This document shows, piece by piece, positions 8,741 through 17,127 of a stretch of DNA of 64,000 bases. Source of the stretch: Hydrotalea sandarakina. GTDB lineage: Bacteria; Bacteroidota; Bacteroidia; Chitinophagales; Chitinophagaceae. Both the position numbers and the translations under genes were made by a program. The DNA lies in NCBI RefSeq assembly GCF_003254115.1, contig NZ_QKZV01000001.1:580809-644808 (forward strand), written 5' to 3'. Positions within the stretch are counted from its first letter, which is position 1, and each line of letters opens with the position of its first letter. The notes under the pieces are model-generated. The model was given only the letters and a program-made list of their open reading frames with translations. It had not been told where the DNA came from and did no database searches.

Positions 8741-9127
8741 ATGAAAAAAATAATGCAAGATGATGATTTAGAATATGCAATGGGCAACCTATTGCGCTTA
8801 GGTGTTGTAATTTCATCAATTATTGTATTTATTGGAGGCATCATTTTTTTATATAAACATGGTACACATATACCTGAATACCATATTTTCAAGGGTAATG
8901 AAAGTATGTTTAACTCTTTACCTAAAATTTTTATTGGACTAAAAAGCTTTAAAGGACAAGCCATTATTCAATTAGGTATTATTGTACTCATATTAACACC
9001 CATTGCGCGAATTATTTTTTCTTTTATCGGTTTTTTGTTTGAAAAAGACCTGTTATACATGCTGTTGACTTTAATTGTTTTGGCTATTATATCTTTTAGC
9101 TTATTGGCTGGAACAAAAATTGTATAA
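8741..9127 (+). CDS. DUF1634 membrane protein (TauE partner)
   Basis: 128 aa with three transmembrane segments (LRLGVVISSIIVFIGGIIFLY, GLKSFKGQAIIQLGIIVLILTPIARIIFSFIGF, YMLLTLIVLAIISFSLLAG). The motif LGIIVLILTPIARI is typical of DUF1634. Genes of this family sit almost always directly after a TauE/SafE permease, as here, and are thought to form a complex with it (inference from context). Cotranscription is near certain given the 3-base gap. Confidence 0.85.
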   Translation: MKKIMQDDDLEYAMGNLLRLGVVISSIIVFIGGIIFLYKHGTHIPEYHIFKGNESMFNSLPKIFIGLKSFKGQAIIQLGIIVLILTPIARIIFSFIGFLFEKDLLYMLLTLIVLAIISFSLLAGTKIV

Positions 9128-9192
9128 AAAAGGTAAAATAATTTGTTAGAAAAGCAATACACAACCCTTAATTTTGCTGAAAATATTTCGAA

Positions 9193-9351
9193 ATGGAAAA
9201 TAAAGCTTCAACCGGAAAATATTGGATTTTATTCTTTCTTTCTTTAATCCTTATCATCTTCATGCTTATTGCACCCGATGTTCGCCCTTATTTTTGGTTA
9301 GCATTACCATTGGTTTGCACCTTCTTTGTGAAAGCTTTAGATGTTATTTAA
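9193..9351 (+). CDS. Small two-helix membrane protein
   Basis: A 52-aa open frame begins MENKASTGKYWILFFLSLIL and ends FFVKALDVI. It has two hydrophobic stretches (WILFFLSLILIIFMLIA and YFWLALPLVCTFFVKAL) separated by PDVRP. It lies on the same strand 65 bases after DUF1634. The length, codon use and hydrophobic pattern look like a real small membrane protein, but I do not recognise a family. Confidence 0.55.
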   Translation: MENKASTGKYWILFFLSLILIIFMLIAPDVRPYFWLALPLVCTFFVKALDVI

Positions 9352-9403
9352 GCAATAACACATTTATTGTTTTTCAATCAGTATTTATTTAAAATAGTTG
9401 TGA

Positions 9404-10150
9404 CTATTTAAACGATTTAATTAATCGTAATTTATGTGTGCGCTTATTAGTAAGGGATGAAATGATGCCCATACTATCAATTTTATCAATTTTTACGTAG
9501 CTTGACGCATGAATGATAGAATGACTATTGAGTAAAATTCCTACGTGGGTAATCTTACCATTTTCATCATCAAAAAATGCCAGGTCGCCACAACTTGCTT
9601 CTTCCAAAAAACCAATATTATTGCCTAATTCCGCTTGCTGGTAAGCATCTCTAGGCAAATATTTACCCATCATTTTAAATACCTGTTGCGAAAAGCCACT
9701 ACAATCAATACCAAATATTGATTTTCCACCCCATAAATATGGTGCCCCTAAATATTTTGCTGTAAGTGCCACAATATTTTCTTCAGCAAATTGCAAATTA
9801 CCATTATTTTCTTCACCGGCACATTCAACAAGGTAATTGTTTATATGCAATGGCTTATTAAACCAAGGTGTACCAATACTTACCAAAATATTATTTTGAT
9901 TAATTGCAACATTATTAATGGCATTTAAATGCCATCCGACATTGGGTTCTACATAATCAACTAATGCTAACTGGCCAACTTGACACCAACCTTCATAGCC
10001 ATCGTATGTACATTTTATTCTAACAAAATCGCCTTGTTCCTCAAAAAAAGTAGCGGATTCTAAAAACAATAATTGGGTTACTATTTCACTCTTATGTGAA
10101 GGTTCTTTTCTAATGGGTGCAACACTTACAATACAAACGCATAAATGCAT
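9404..10150 (-). CDS. NlpC/P60 (C40) peptidase with SH3 domain, YkfC-like
   Basis: 248 aa. An N-terminal bacterial SH3 domain (VAPIRKEPSHKSEIVTQLLFLE to YDGYEGWCQVGQL) is followed by the NlpC/P60 domain. The catalytic Cys150 is in GIDCSGFSQ, and the His residues are His202 in THVGI and His214 in SIIHASS. There is no obvious signal peptide, unlike secreted endopeptidases. This resembles YkfC-type gamma-D-glutamyl-diamino-acid peptidases that recycle murein peptides in the cytoplasm. That location is inferred. The gene is transcribed alone, divergently from the sigma-factor pair. Confidence 0.87.
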   Translation of the reverse strand: MHLCVCIVSVAPIRKEPSHKSEIVTQLLFLESATFFEEQGDFVRIKCTYDGYEGWCQVGQLALVDYVEPNVGWHLNAINNVAINQNNILVSIGTPWFNKPLHINNYLVECAGEENNGNLQFAEENIVALTAKYLGAPYLWGGKSIFGIDCSGFSQQVFKMMGKYLPRDAYQQAELGNNIGFLEEASCGDLAFFDDENGKITHVGILLNSHSIIHASSYVKIDKIDSMGIISSLTNKRTHKLRLIKSFK

Positions 10151-10248
10151 AAGGCATAAATTTTGAGCAATTTATGGATTAAATGCTATGCAGCATCTAA
10201 ATAAAAATAGCTTATTTTAATACTGTGAAATTGAACAGATATCAAAAT

Positions 10249-10803
10249 ATGAATGATGAAACCCTATTGGCTTATTATTATGCCGATGGGAATACTGAAT
10301 GGATTGGCATTTTACTTGAAAGATATACATTGTTGCTACTGGGTACTTGTATGAAATATTTAAAAAATCAAGAGGCAGCCAAAGATGCAGTACAACAAAT
10401 TTTTTTAAAGGTAATATCTGAATTACCCAAATATAAAGTGCAGTATTTTAAGAGTTGGATTTATATGATTGCCAAAAACTATTGCTTAATGCAGTTACGC
10501 GATAAAAAAATTACCTATTCGATTGAGAATGATAATGCAGCAACAGGATTAGTATTTGAAAATAATACGGATGAATTGAAAGAAAAAGAGAAATTAATGA
10601 ACAACATTGAATTAGCCATTAATGATTTGAATGTTGAACAAAAAAAATGTATTGAAATGTTTTATTTGGAGAAGAAAAGCTACCGATTAATAGCTCAAAT
10701 AACCGGATATAGCATTTTGCAAGTAAAAAGTTATATTCAAAACGGAAAACGAAATTTAAAATTATTGGTAGAAAAAAGAAATAACGGTGAATTAAACCAC
10801 TAA
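10249..10803 (+). CDS. ECF-type RNA polymerase sigma-70 factor
   Basis: About 184 aa. The start MNDETLLAYYYADGNTEWIGILLERY matches the usual opening of ECF sigma factors. Region 2 follows (MKYLKNQEAAKDAVQQIFLKV, YFKSWIYMIAKNYCLMQLRDKK), then a linker and region 4 with its helix-turn-helix (KKSYRLIAQITGYSILQVKSYI). The frame is also open from a GTG at 10225; ATG 10249 fits family alignments better. The next gene, 20 bases downstream, encodes a membrane protein with a short cytoplasmic domain, the usual place for the cognate anti-sigma factor. Confidence 0.85.
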   Translation: MNDETLLAYYYADGNTEWIGILLERYTLLLLGTCMKYLKNQEAAKDAVQQIFLKVISELPKYKVQYFKSWIYMIAKNYCLMQLRDKKITYSIENDNAATGLVFENNTDELKEKEKLMNNIELAINDLNVEQKKCIEMFYLEKKSYRLIAQITGYSILQVKSYIQNGKRNLKLLVEKRNNGELNH

Positions 10804-10823
10804 ATTTAAATGTAGCAGTTAGC

Positions 10824-11177
10824 ATGTTAATGAATAAACATACAAAATTTTTAATTTCTGAAGAAACTATCCTACATTATTTGGATGGTTCATTATCGGA
10901 AGAAGCAATGCATGCTTTTGAAGAAGAAATGGAAACTTCCTCATTTTTAAAAGATGCTGTAGAAGGATTAGAAAATTTTTCAGACAAGCAAGCTTTACGT
11001 GCAGCAGTTAAACAGTTGCATGAACAATTACGGCAACGAACTCAAAAGAAACGTAAACAACGTTGGATATTATTCCAACAACACCAACTTCAAAACATTA
11101 TTATTGCTATTGCCATTTTATTATTGATAATAGTGGGCATTTTCGTTGTACACTATGCCCGCCAAAAAGGATTATAA
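10824..11177 (+). CDS. Single-pass membrane protein, probable anti-sigma partner
   Basis: 117 aa. The N-terminal 60 residues (ISEETILHYLDGSLSEEAMHAFEEEMETSSFLKDAVEGLENF) look like the anti-sigma N-terminal helix bundle, though without the zinc-binding His/Cys. A basic helical linker (QLHEQLRQRTQKKRKQR) and one transmembrane helix (NIIIAIAILLLIIVGIFVVHY) follow. Position right after the ECF sigma gene is the main evidence for the role. There is no periplasmic sensor domain. It could instead be a zinc-finger-less adaptor of unknown function. Confidence 0.6.
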   Translation: MLMNKHTKFLISEETILHYLDGSLSEEAMHAFEEEMETSSFLKDAVEGLENFSDKQALRAAVKQLHEQLRQRTQKKRKQRWILFQQHQLQNIIIAIAILLLIIVGIFVVHYARQKGL

Positions 11178-11203
11178 TATATATATATAACAATTTTAAT
11201 ATG

Positions 11204-11574
11204 TGGACCTGAGGAGACTCGAACTCCTGTCCAAACATATTTACCATAAGTCTTCTACATGCTTATTTCATTATTCATTGTCGGCACTCAACAGGAAATG
11301 AACAAACCAATTGAGTACTTAGCTGTATTTGTCTTTTGCAGTAGTCACAGCCTTCCACTACAGCATCCTGTATTTTTTCTGAGTCGGCGGCGGCACCTGG
11401 TAACAGGAAAACCTGTGCGGCGGCCCAAATGACTGACTAATTACTAATTAGGCAGCCATGGCATACTGTGTATTGCCATTTATAGTTTGAGTATTCAGAT
11501 TTAAGTGCTAATTACCCAACGCACTGCATGCTTACACTTACCGTAACCTATGCTGTCAAAACCAGTACAGGCCC
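11204..11574 (-). ncRNA. ssrA: tmRNA (ssrA) with tag GNTQYAMAA
   Basis: The 3' tRNA-like half ends GGAGTTCGAGTCTCC followed by CAGGTCC-A (11211-11204). It pairs with the 5' end GGGCCTG (11574-11568) to form the acceptor stem. The open frame GGC AAT ACA CAG TAT GCC ATG GCT GCC TAA (11477-11448) encodes the tag GNTQYAMAA and a stop; the YAMAA end is typical of Bacteroidetes tags. The total length of about 371 nt is normal. The RNA rescues stalled ribosomes and marks unfinished proteins for proteolysis. The full CCA is not encoded. It lies between the anti-sigma-like gene and rseP. Confidence 0.95.
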
Positions 11575-11636
11575 AAAGTATAATTATCAAAGAACTGAAT
11601 GAACTGCAAAATTAACTTTAATCATTTAAAGATGAA

Positions 11637-12998
11637 TCAATGACGGAAAATGCGAAGAAAATCTAATCCTAACGCATAAGCCATTAAACTGAGTAACAAA
11701 ACCATGCCAACCATTTGTGCATACTCCATAAACTTATCACTTGGTTTTCGGCCGGTGACCATTTCTACCAGTGTAAACAAGGCGTGTCCCCCATCTAAAG
11801 CAGGAATTGGCAAAACATTCATAAATGCCAAAATGATAGAAAAAATGGCAGTTAAAGTCCAAAATGACTGCCAATCCCATACACCCGGAAATATGCCGCC
11901 AATAGAAATAACACTTCCCAATGAATCGTTTACTTTAACTTCTTTAGAAGTGAATAATAGTTTTAAGTTGCTGATATAATTCACCAAAGTACTGTAACAT
12001 TTTTTTACCCCTTCAGGAATGGCTTGTATAAAGGAATAATGAATTTGTACGGTTCCCAAAACCTGATCGGGTGACTGAAAGCCTATGCCACTTTTCATTT
12101 TAGCGTTGTTAATTACAAAGGCCGAAATGGTATCATGCCCGTTCCGTAAAAAAGTATATTGAACGGAGTCTTTATCTTTTAAATTTTTTAATACTTGGTA
12201 AGCATCATTATTATATGCTACAGGAATATGCTGAATGGCAATTAATTGGTCACCTTTTTTAAGTGGTACAGTTGAAGTGATTTGCGTTCCGGGCAACACA
12301 GTATCAACGAACAAAGGTGTACGCACATAAGTAAATCCACCTAATTTGTTTTTATTAAGCTGCTCAATAAAACCGGGCGGAATGTTTAAAACAGTGTCTT
12401 TCCCATTACGTTCTATAGTAATATTTTTGGCTTGGTTTAAAATAATCATCGACCCCACAGTTCCAACTTTTTCAACAGGTATACCTGCTACAGCTACAAT
12501 TTTATCACCATTCTGCATTCCGATTCGCTTTCCTAAACTGTCAACATATACACCGTATTTCAAATTTTGTGCAGGTATATATTTTTCACCCCAGGTATAC
12601 ATGATACCAATAAAAATTACAATGGCTAATAGTATATTAACGGTTACACCACCCAACATTATAATAAGACGTTGCCAAGCCGGCTTAGCACGAAATTCGT
12701 ATGGTTCCGGGGGCTTCTTCATTTGTTCCTTATCCATACTTTCATCAATCATGCCGGCTATTTTTACGTAGCCGCCAAATGGAATCCACCCCACCCCATA
12801 TTCCGTTTCACCAATTTTCTTCTTCCATAAACTAAACCATGGATTGAAAAAAAGATAGAATTTTTCGACACGACATTTAAACCACCTTGCCGGTAAAAAG
12901 TGCCCCAATTCATGTAAAATGACTAGTATAGAAAATGACAGAATAAACTGGCCAGCTTTAATACCCACTACTCCCCAATCGATTGCTAAAACACTCAT
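11637..12998 (-). CDS. rseP: RIP zinc metalloprotease RseP (site-2 protease)
   Basis: 453 aa. The zinc motif HELGH (residues 29-33) lies in the first transmembrane helix, and the second metal-ligand motif NVLPIPALDGGHAL is near the C terminus. At least one PDZ-like domain sits between the membrane helices (YGVYVDSLGKRIGMQNGDKIVAVAG), with a second degenerate copy (VDTVLPGTQITSTVPLKKGDQLIAIQ). RseP cuts anti-sigma factors and signal-peptide remnants within the membrane. The order dxr-rseP, both on the minus strand 72 bases apart, is common in bacteria. The membrane partner of the nearby ECF sigma factor could be a substrate (speculative). Confidence 0.95.
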   Translation of the reverse strand: MSVLAIDWGVVGIKAGQFILSFSILVILHELGHFLPARWFKCRVEKFYLFFNPWFSLWKKKIGETEYGVGWIPFGGYVKIAGMIDESMDKEQMKKPPEPYEFRAKPAWQRLIIMLGGVTVNILLAIVIFIGIMYTWGEKYIPAQNLKYGVYVDSLGKRIGMQNGDKIVAVAGIPVEKVGTVGSMIILNQAKNITIERNGKDTVLNIPPGFIEQLNKNKLGGFTYVRTPLFVDTVLPGTQITSTVPLKKGDQLIAIQHIPVAYNNDAYQVLKNLKDKDSVQYTFLRNGHDTISAFVINNAKMKSGIGFQSPDQVLGTVQIHYSFIQAIPEGVKKCYSTLVNYISNLKLLFTSKEVKVNDSLGSVISIGGIFPGVWDWQSFWTLTAIFSIILAFMNVLPIPALDGGHALFTLVEMVTGRKPSDKFMEYAQMVGMVLLLSLMAYALGLDFLRIFRH

Positions 12999-13069
12999 TC
13001 AAAAAATTATTTAGTTGATTTTATAATTGTTTAGGAAACTAAAAAAATTCAGGGTTCTACTTTTATCAA

Positions 13070-14230
13070 TTATAATTGAATTAAAGATGCCGCGAAATTA
13101 CGGGCTTCAGCATCACTTTCAAAGTATTCATTTAAAGTAGGTTGTTCAATAAATGTTATTTTATTCATGGTTTGTTCAATCATTTCGGTAATATCTAAAA
13201 AACCAATTCTGTTGCGTAAAAATGCGTAAACAGCAATTTCATTGGCAGCATTCATTACACAAGGTAAATTACCCCCTTTATATAAAGCTTCGGTAGCTAA
13301 TGCTAAATTTCTAAAAGTACGCATGTCTGGTTCTTCGAATTGAAGTGTTGAAGTCTTTTTAAAATCGAAACGCGGAAACTGATTGGGTATTCGTTTCGGG
13401 AAACCAAGTGCATATTGAATGGGTAATTTCATATCGGGTAGCCCCATCTGTGCCTTTATGCTTCCATCTTCAAACTGAACCATACTGTGTATAATGCTTT
13501 GCGGATGTATTACCACCTGAATTTGTGAAGCATGTAGATTAAAAAGCCATTTAGCCTCAATCATTTCCAAGCCTTTATTCATTAAAGTGGCAGAGTCAAT
13601 ACTAATTTTTGCACCCATTGACCAATTGGGGTGTTGCAATGCATGTTCTTTCTTTACATTTACCAAGAAATTAGGTTTTTTACCAAGAAATGGCCCCCCA
13701 CTGGCGGTAAGGATTATTTTTTCAATAGGATTGTTGGTTTCTCCAATCAAGCACTGAAAAATAGCAGAGTGTTCACTATCAACAGGTATAATTGGAACTT
13801 TATGTTTTAATGCTTCCTGCATAATTATATCACCTGCTACAACTAAGGTTTCTTTATTGGCCAATGCAATGGCTTTGTTATGCTGTATGGCCGTTAATGT
13901 TGGTTTTAAGCCGGCATAACCAACTATTGCAGCAAGCATCATATCATAACAATTCATGGCAGCCACTTCTTCCAAAGCTTTTTCGCCGGCAAATACCTTA
14001 ACGTGTGTATGAGCTAAAGCTTCTTTAACGGTAGCATATTTGCGTTCATCCGCAATCACCACACAATTGGGATTAAATTGAAGGGCTTGTTGCACCAATA
14101 GTACATCATTGGTTTGTGCAGTTAATATTTCAACAGAAAATTTATCAGTATTGGCTGCAATTACCTCCAATGCCTGTTTACCAATAGAACCCGTTGAACC
14201 AAATAAGGCAATTCGTTTTTGTTTTATCAT
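13070..14230 (-). CDS. dxr: 1-deoxy-D-xylulose-5-phosphate reductoisomerase
   Basis: 386 aa, the standard family length. The NADPH-binding start is RIALFGSTGSIGKQALEVI. The metal and substrate motifs include PVDSEHSAIFQCL, LTASGGPF, NWSMGAKISIDSATLMNKGLEMIEA and VIHPQSIIHSMVQFEDGS. The enzyme turns DXP into MEP, the committed step of the non-mevalonate isoprenoid pathway. The gene is upstream of rseP on the same strand, probably in one transcript. Confidence 0.97.
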   Translation of the reverse strand: MIKQKRIALFGSTGSIGKQALEVIAANTDKFSVEILTAQTNDVLLVQQALQFNPNCVVIADERKYATVKEALAHTHVKVFAGEKALEEVAAMNCYDMMLAAIVGYAGLKPTLTAIQHNKAIALANKETLVVAGDIIMQEALKHKVPIIPVDSEHSAIFQCLIGETNNPIEKIILTASGGPFLGKKPNFLVNVKKEHALQHPNWSMGAKISIDSATLMNKGLEMIEAKWLFNLHASQIQVVIHPQSIIHSMVQFEDGSIKAQMGLPDMKLPIQYALGFPKRIPNQFPRFDFKKTSTLQFEEPDMRTFRNLALATEALYKGGNLPCVMNAANEIAVYAFLRNRIGFLDITEMIEQTMNKITFIEQPTLNEYFESDAEARNFAASLIQL

Positions 14231-14345
14231 GGGAATGATGAATTATTTCTACCGATAAAAGTTACAAAATAAGCTTTTTAGTAAAACATAGCCATATTTC
14301 AGGTATGAAAACTTGAAATATAACAAAATTAAATTCGAATAAATT

Positions 14346-15839
14346 TTATTTAGTATATTTCTCTAACGCATCGGCAATTACTCTGTCATTGCTTAAACGG
14401 GGCACTTTATTTTGTGAACCTAATTTTCCAATTGAACGCATATAATCAATAAAAGCGTTTTTTTGCAATGGCTTTATAGTTAAAGTTTGTAAAATATTTC
14501 CGCTAATTAAATCGTCGTAATATACATTTTTGGAACGTAAATAATTATCTACTTTTAAAGCAAATGCACTAAGATTAGCAGGCTCATTTTCAAATTCAAT
14601 ATACCATTCGTGAAAACTTTTACCTTTACCTTGTGCAATATTAGGGGCAACGGTAAATTCAGTTATTTTAATTTGCTCTTCATTGGCAGCCTTCATTAAT
14701 GCGTATTCAACTTCCTCGCCAATTACATGTTCTCCAAATGCAGAAATAAAATGTTTAATACGGCCGGTAACTAAAATTTTATAAGGATTGGTGCTGATAA
14801 ACTTAACTGTATCGCCAATATTGTATGCCCATAAACCTGCATTGCTACTAATGATAAGCGCATAGTTCTCTCCCACTTTTACATCGGCAAGTGTTAACCT
14901 TGTAGGTTTTTCATTAAAAATTTCATTAGCCGGAACAAATTCAAAAAATATTCCACTATTCGTATTCAACAATAGTCCCGGCTCATGAGGGTTGTCCTGA
15001 AATGCAAAAAAACCTTCACTGGCAGGAAATAGTTCTAAACAATCAATCTCTTTTCCAATACTTTTATAAATTTTTTGTTTATATGGTTCAAAATTTACCC
15101 CACCTTGTACCATTAAACTAAAATTGGGAAATATTTCTGCTATGGGTTTACCAGTTTTCTCAATCAATCTATCAAAATACATTTGCATCCATGGTGGAAT
15201 ACCACTAATCAGGGTCATGTTTTCATGAATGGTTTCTTCTACAATTTTATCGAGTTTGGTTTCCCAATCTTCAATACAATTTGTTTCAAAACTGGGCATT
15301 TGGTTAGTACGTAAATACCTGGGTACATGATGATTGACAATACCACTAAGCCTTCCAGTAGGAATCCCCCCCACCCGTTCTAACTCCGGCGAACCACTTA
15401 AAAAAATCATTTTTCCTTGAGCAAAGGCAAAATTGCCCGACTCTGCCATATAATAAAGTAAGGCGTTCCTGGCTGTATTAATATGGTTAGGGATAGAATC
15501 TTTTGTGATAGGTATGTATTTAATACCGGAAGTAGTTCCACTTGTTTTGGCAAAGTATATGGGTTTACCTTTCCATAAAACATGCTGTTTACCTTGTTTT
15601 ATTAGTTCAATGTAAGGTTTAAATTGTTCATAATCGCGTATGGGCACATTTTGAATAAAGTCGGCATGCGTTTTAATATTTTGCATTTGGTGGTCGTAGC
15701 CAAACCGGGTAGTTTTACCCACCTTTATTAAGTTTTTAAAAATTGTTTCCTGGTCGGAAACAGCAGTTTGCATACTTTTACGAATGGTTTTATGAATGTG
15801 AAAAGCAAAAGGACGAGCTAATAATGATTTTAAATCCAT
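14346..15839 (-). CDS. GH3-family acyl-adenylating enzyme
   Basis: 497 aa. The frame matches GH3 (auxin-responsive promoter family) proteins. The N-terminal TRFGYDHQMQNIKTHADFIQNVPIRDYEQFKPYI is followed by the adenylate-forming motif YFAKTSGTTSGIKYIPIT. Later come LFPASEGFFAFQ, YALIISSNAGLWAYNIGDTVKF and the C-terminal lid with GEHVIGEEVEYAL. Plant relatives join amino acids to acyl hormones. The bacterial versions, common in Bacteroidetes, have unknown acyl substrates. It is a single gene, divergent from rplU. Confidence 0.88.
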   Translation of the reverse strand: MDLKSLLARPFAFHIHKTIRKSMQTAVSDQETIFKNLIKVGKTTRFGYDHQMQNIKTHADFIQNVPIRDYEQFKPYIELIKQGKQHVLWKGKPIYFAKTSGTTSGIKYIPITKDSIPNHINTARNALLYYMAESGNFAFAQGKMIFLSGSPELERVGGIPTGRLSGIVNHHVPRYLRTNQMPSFETNCIEDWETKLDKIVEETIHENMTLISGIPPWMQMYFDRLIEKTGKPIAEIFPNFSLMVQGGVNFEPYKQKIYKSIGKEIDCLELFPASEGFFAFQDNPHEPGLLLNTNSGIFFEFVPANEIFNEKPTRLTLADVKVGENYALIISSNAGLWAYNIGDTVKFISTNPYKILVTGRIKHFISAFGEHVIGEEVEYALMKAANEEQIKITEFTVAPNIAQGKGKSFHEWYIEFENEPANLSAFALKVDNYLRSKNVYYDDLISGNILQTLTIKPLQKNAFIDYMRSIGKLGSQNKVPRLSNDRVIADALEKYTK

Positions 15840-15977
15840 CGTATAATAATTAATTGCTTCAAATGAGGGTAAATAACTTATAAAACAACAAAAATAGTAC
15901 TATACCGTGCCTTTCAGCCACTTATTACTTTAATTTTATGAAAAAAAGAGGGTAAAGAGTCAAATATTTTGAAAAAT

Positions 15978-16010
15978 TTTGCAATTTTTAGCAATGAAGT
16001 ATTACCTTTG
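15978..16010 (+). promoter_or_regulatory. Promoter of rplU-rpmA
   Basis: TTTG (15978-15981), a 21-base spacer and TACCTTTG (16003-16010) match the Bacteroidetes TTTG/TAnnTTTG promoter. It lies 21 bases before the rplU ATG. Confidence 0.7.
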
Positions 16011-16031
16011 CCGTCCTAATTTTGGATAGTT

Positions 16032-16337
16032 ATGTTAGCAGTTGTAAAAATCGCAGGTCAACAATTTAAAGTACAAGCAGGAGATAGTTTGTATGTTCCC
16101 CGCTTATCCGCTAAAACCGGTGACAAAGTAGAATTTAAAGATGTGTTATTGGTTGATAATGCAGGCACGCTTTCTGTTGGTAATGCAGTAAATGCAGTAG
16201 TAAAAGCAGAAATTGTGAATGAATTAGTGCAAGGGGATAAAGTAATTGCTTTTAAAATGAAAAGAAGAAAAGGTTTTCGTAAAAAGCATGGACACCGTAC
16301 ACACTATACACAAATTAAAATTGAAAGTATTGCTTAA
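16032..16337 (+). CDS. rplU: 50S ribosomal protein L21
   Basis: 101 aa, the normal length. It starts MLAVVKIAGQQFKVQAGDSLYVPRL and has the conserved C-terminal stretch KRRKGFRKKHGHRTHYTQIKI. L21 binds 23S rRNA. It heads the rplU-rpmA pair with a good promoter just upstream. Order and spacing are as in most bacteria. Confidence 0.98.
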   Translation: MLAVVKIAGQQFKVQAGDSLYVPRLSAKTGDKVEFKDVLLVDNAGTLSVGNAVNAVVKAEIVNELVQGDKVIAFKMKRRKGFRKKHGHRTHYTQIKIESIA

Positions 16338-16399
16338 TTGAATTAAAACAATTCAGCACTTATTCTGATTTTGTTTTATTTTAAAAATTTCAAAAAACT

Positions 16400-16666
16400 A
16401 TGGCACACAAAAAAGGTGAAGGAAGTGTAAAAAATGGTCGCGACTCGAACAGTAAACGTTTGGGCGTAAAAATATTTGGCGGACAACCCGCTATTGCAGG
16501 CAATATCATTGTACGTCAACGCGGTACTAGTTACCATCCGGGTAAAAATGTTGGTTTAGGAAAAGACTTTACAATTTTTGCTTTAACTGATGGTGTTGTT
16601 GAATTTAAGAAATCAAAAAACAACAAAACCATTATTTCAGTTTTGCCAATTGAAGCTACTGCATAA
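16400..16666 (+). CDS. rpmA: 50S ribosomal protein L27
   Basis: 88 aa. It starts [24 protein letters not shown] and contains [29 protein letters not shown], both canonical for L27. There is no Firmicutes-like cleaved N-terminal extension; the mature MAHKKG start is encoded directly. L27 sits at the peptidyl transferase centre. It follows rplU by 62 bases in the same unit. Confidence 0.98.
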   Translation: MAHKKGEGSVKNGRDSNSKRLGVKIFGGQPAIAGNIIVRQRGTSYHPGKNVGLGKDFTIFALTDGVVEFKKSKNNKTIISVLPIEATA

Positions 16667-16734
16667 AAAAAAATTTTGCAGTATCAGAATAGTTGCTAAT
16701 TTTAGGTTATTAACTAACCATTAAATTTCAACTT

Positions 16735-17031
16735 ATGGCAAAAGCTGTAAAAAAAGCTGCTCCTAAAAAAGCCGCTGCAAAAAAAGCCGCTCCTAAAAAA
16801 GCTGCTGCAAAAAAAGCCGCTCCTAAAAAAGCTGCTGCAAAAAAAGCTGCTCCTAAAAAAGCCGCTGCAAAAAAAGCCGCTCCTAAAAAAGCTGCTGCAA
16901 AAAAAGCTGCTCCTAAAAAAGCCGCTGCAAAAAAAGCCGCTCCTAAAAAAGCTGCTGCAAAAAAAGCCGCTCCTAAAAAAGCTGCTGCAAAAAAAGCTGC
17001 TCCTAAAAAAGCCGCTGCAAAAAAGAAGTAA
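16735..17031 (+). CDS. Histone-H1-like Lys/Ala/Pro repeat protein
   Basis: 98 aa built as MAKAVKK plus nine exact copies of AAPKKAAAKK plus a final Lys. Such low-complexity, highly basic chains resemble the C-terminal tail of histone H1 and bacterial H1-like proteins (Hc1/Hc2, AlgP). These bind DNA by charge and may compact the nucleoid. A terminator follows at once. The opposite strand is also open (Ser/Phe/Ala repeats) only because of the repeat. Copy number probably varies between strains. DNA binding is inferred from composition. Confidence 0.8.
   Translation: MAKAVKKAAPKKAAAKKAAPKKAAAKKAAPKKAAAKKAAPKKAAAKKAAPKKAAAKKAAPKKAAAKKAAPKKAAAKKAAPKKAAAKKAAPKKAAAKKK
16756..17025 (+). repeat. Nine tandem 30-bp coding repeats
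   Basis: Nine 30-base units, each encoding AAPKKAAAKK, differ almost only by two GCT/GCC swaps that come in two phase types. In order the types read A B B A B A B B A, where A starts GCTGCT and B starts GCCGCT. The last unit ends AAG rather than AAA. This uniformity suggests recent expansion by slippage or recombination. Confidence 0.93.
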
Positions 17032-17056
17032 TCTTCGAAAAGAAGTAACAACTATG

Positions 17057-17085
17057 AAAGTCCCGATAATTCGGGACTTTTTTTT
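17057..17085 (+). terminator. Terminator after the H1-like gene
   Basis: AAAGTCCCGA (17057-17066) and TCGGGACTTT (17071-17080) form a 10-bp stem with a TAAT loop, followed by T5. Confidence 0.9.
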
Positions 17086-17127
17086 ATGATAGTACACAAA
17101 ACTTCCTCTAATTATAAATGCAATTAT

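Noticed and set aside
16756..17025. Regular 30-base repeats resembling a CRISPR array
   Set aside because: The units are directly adjacent with no spacers, and each unit encodes the same ten residues in frame.
16714..17097. Two long minus-strand frames rich in Ser/Phe/Gly or Ala/Phe opposite the Lys/Ala protein
   Set aside because: They are mirror readings of the 30-bp repeat. The plus frame has a sensible start, basic H1-like composition and its own terminator.
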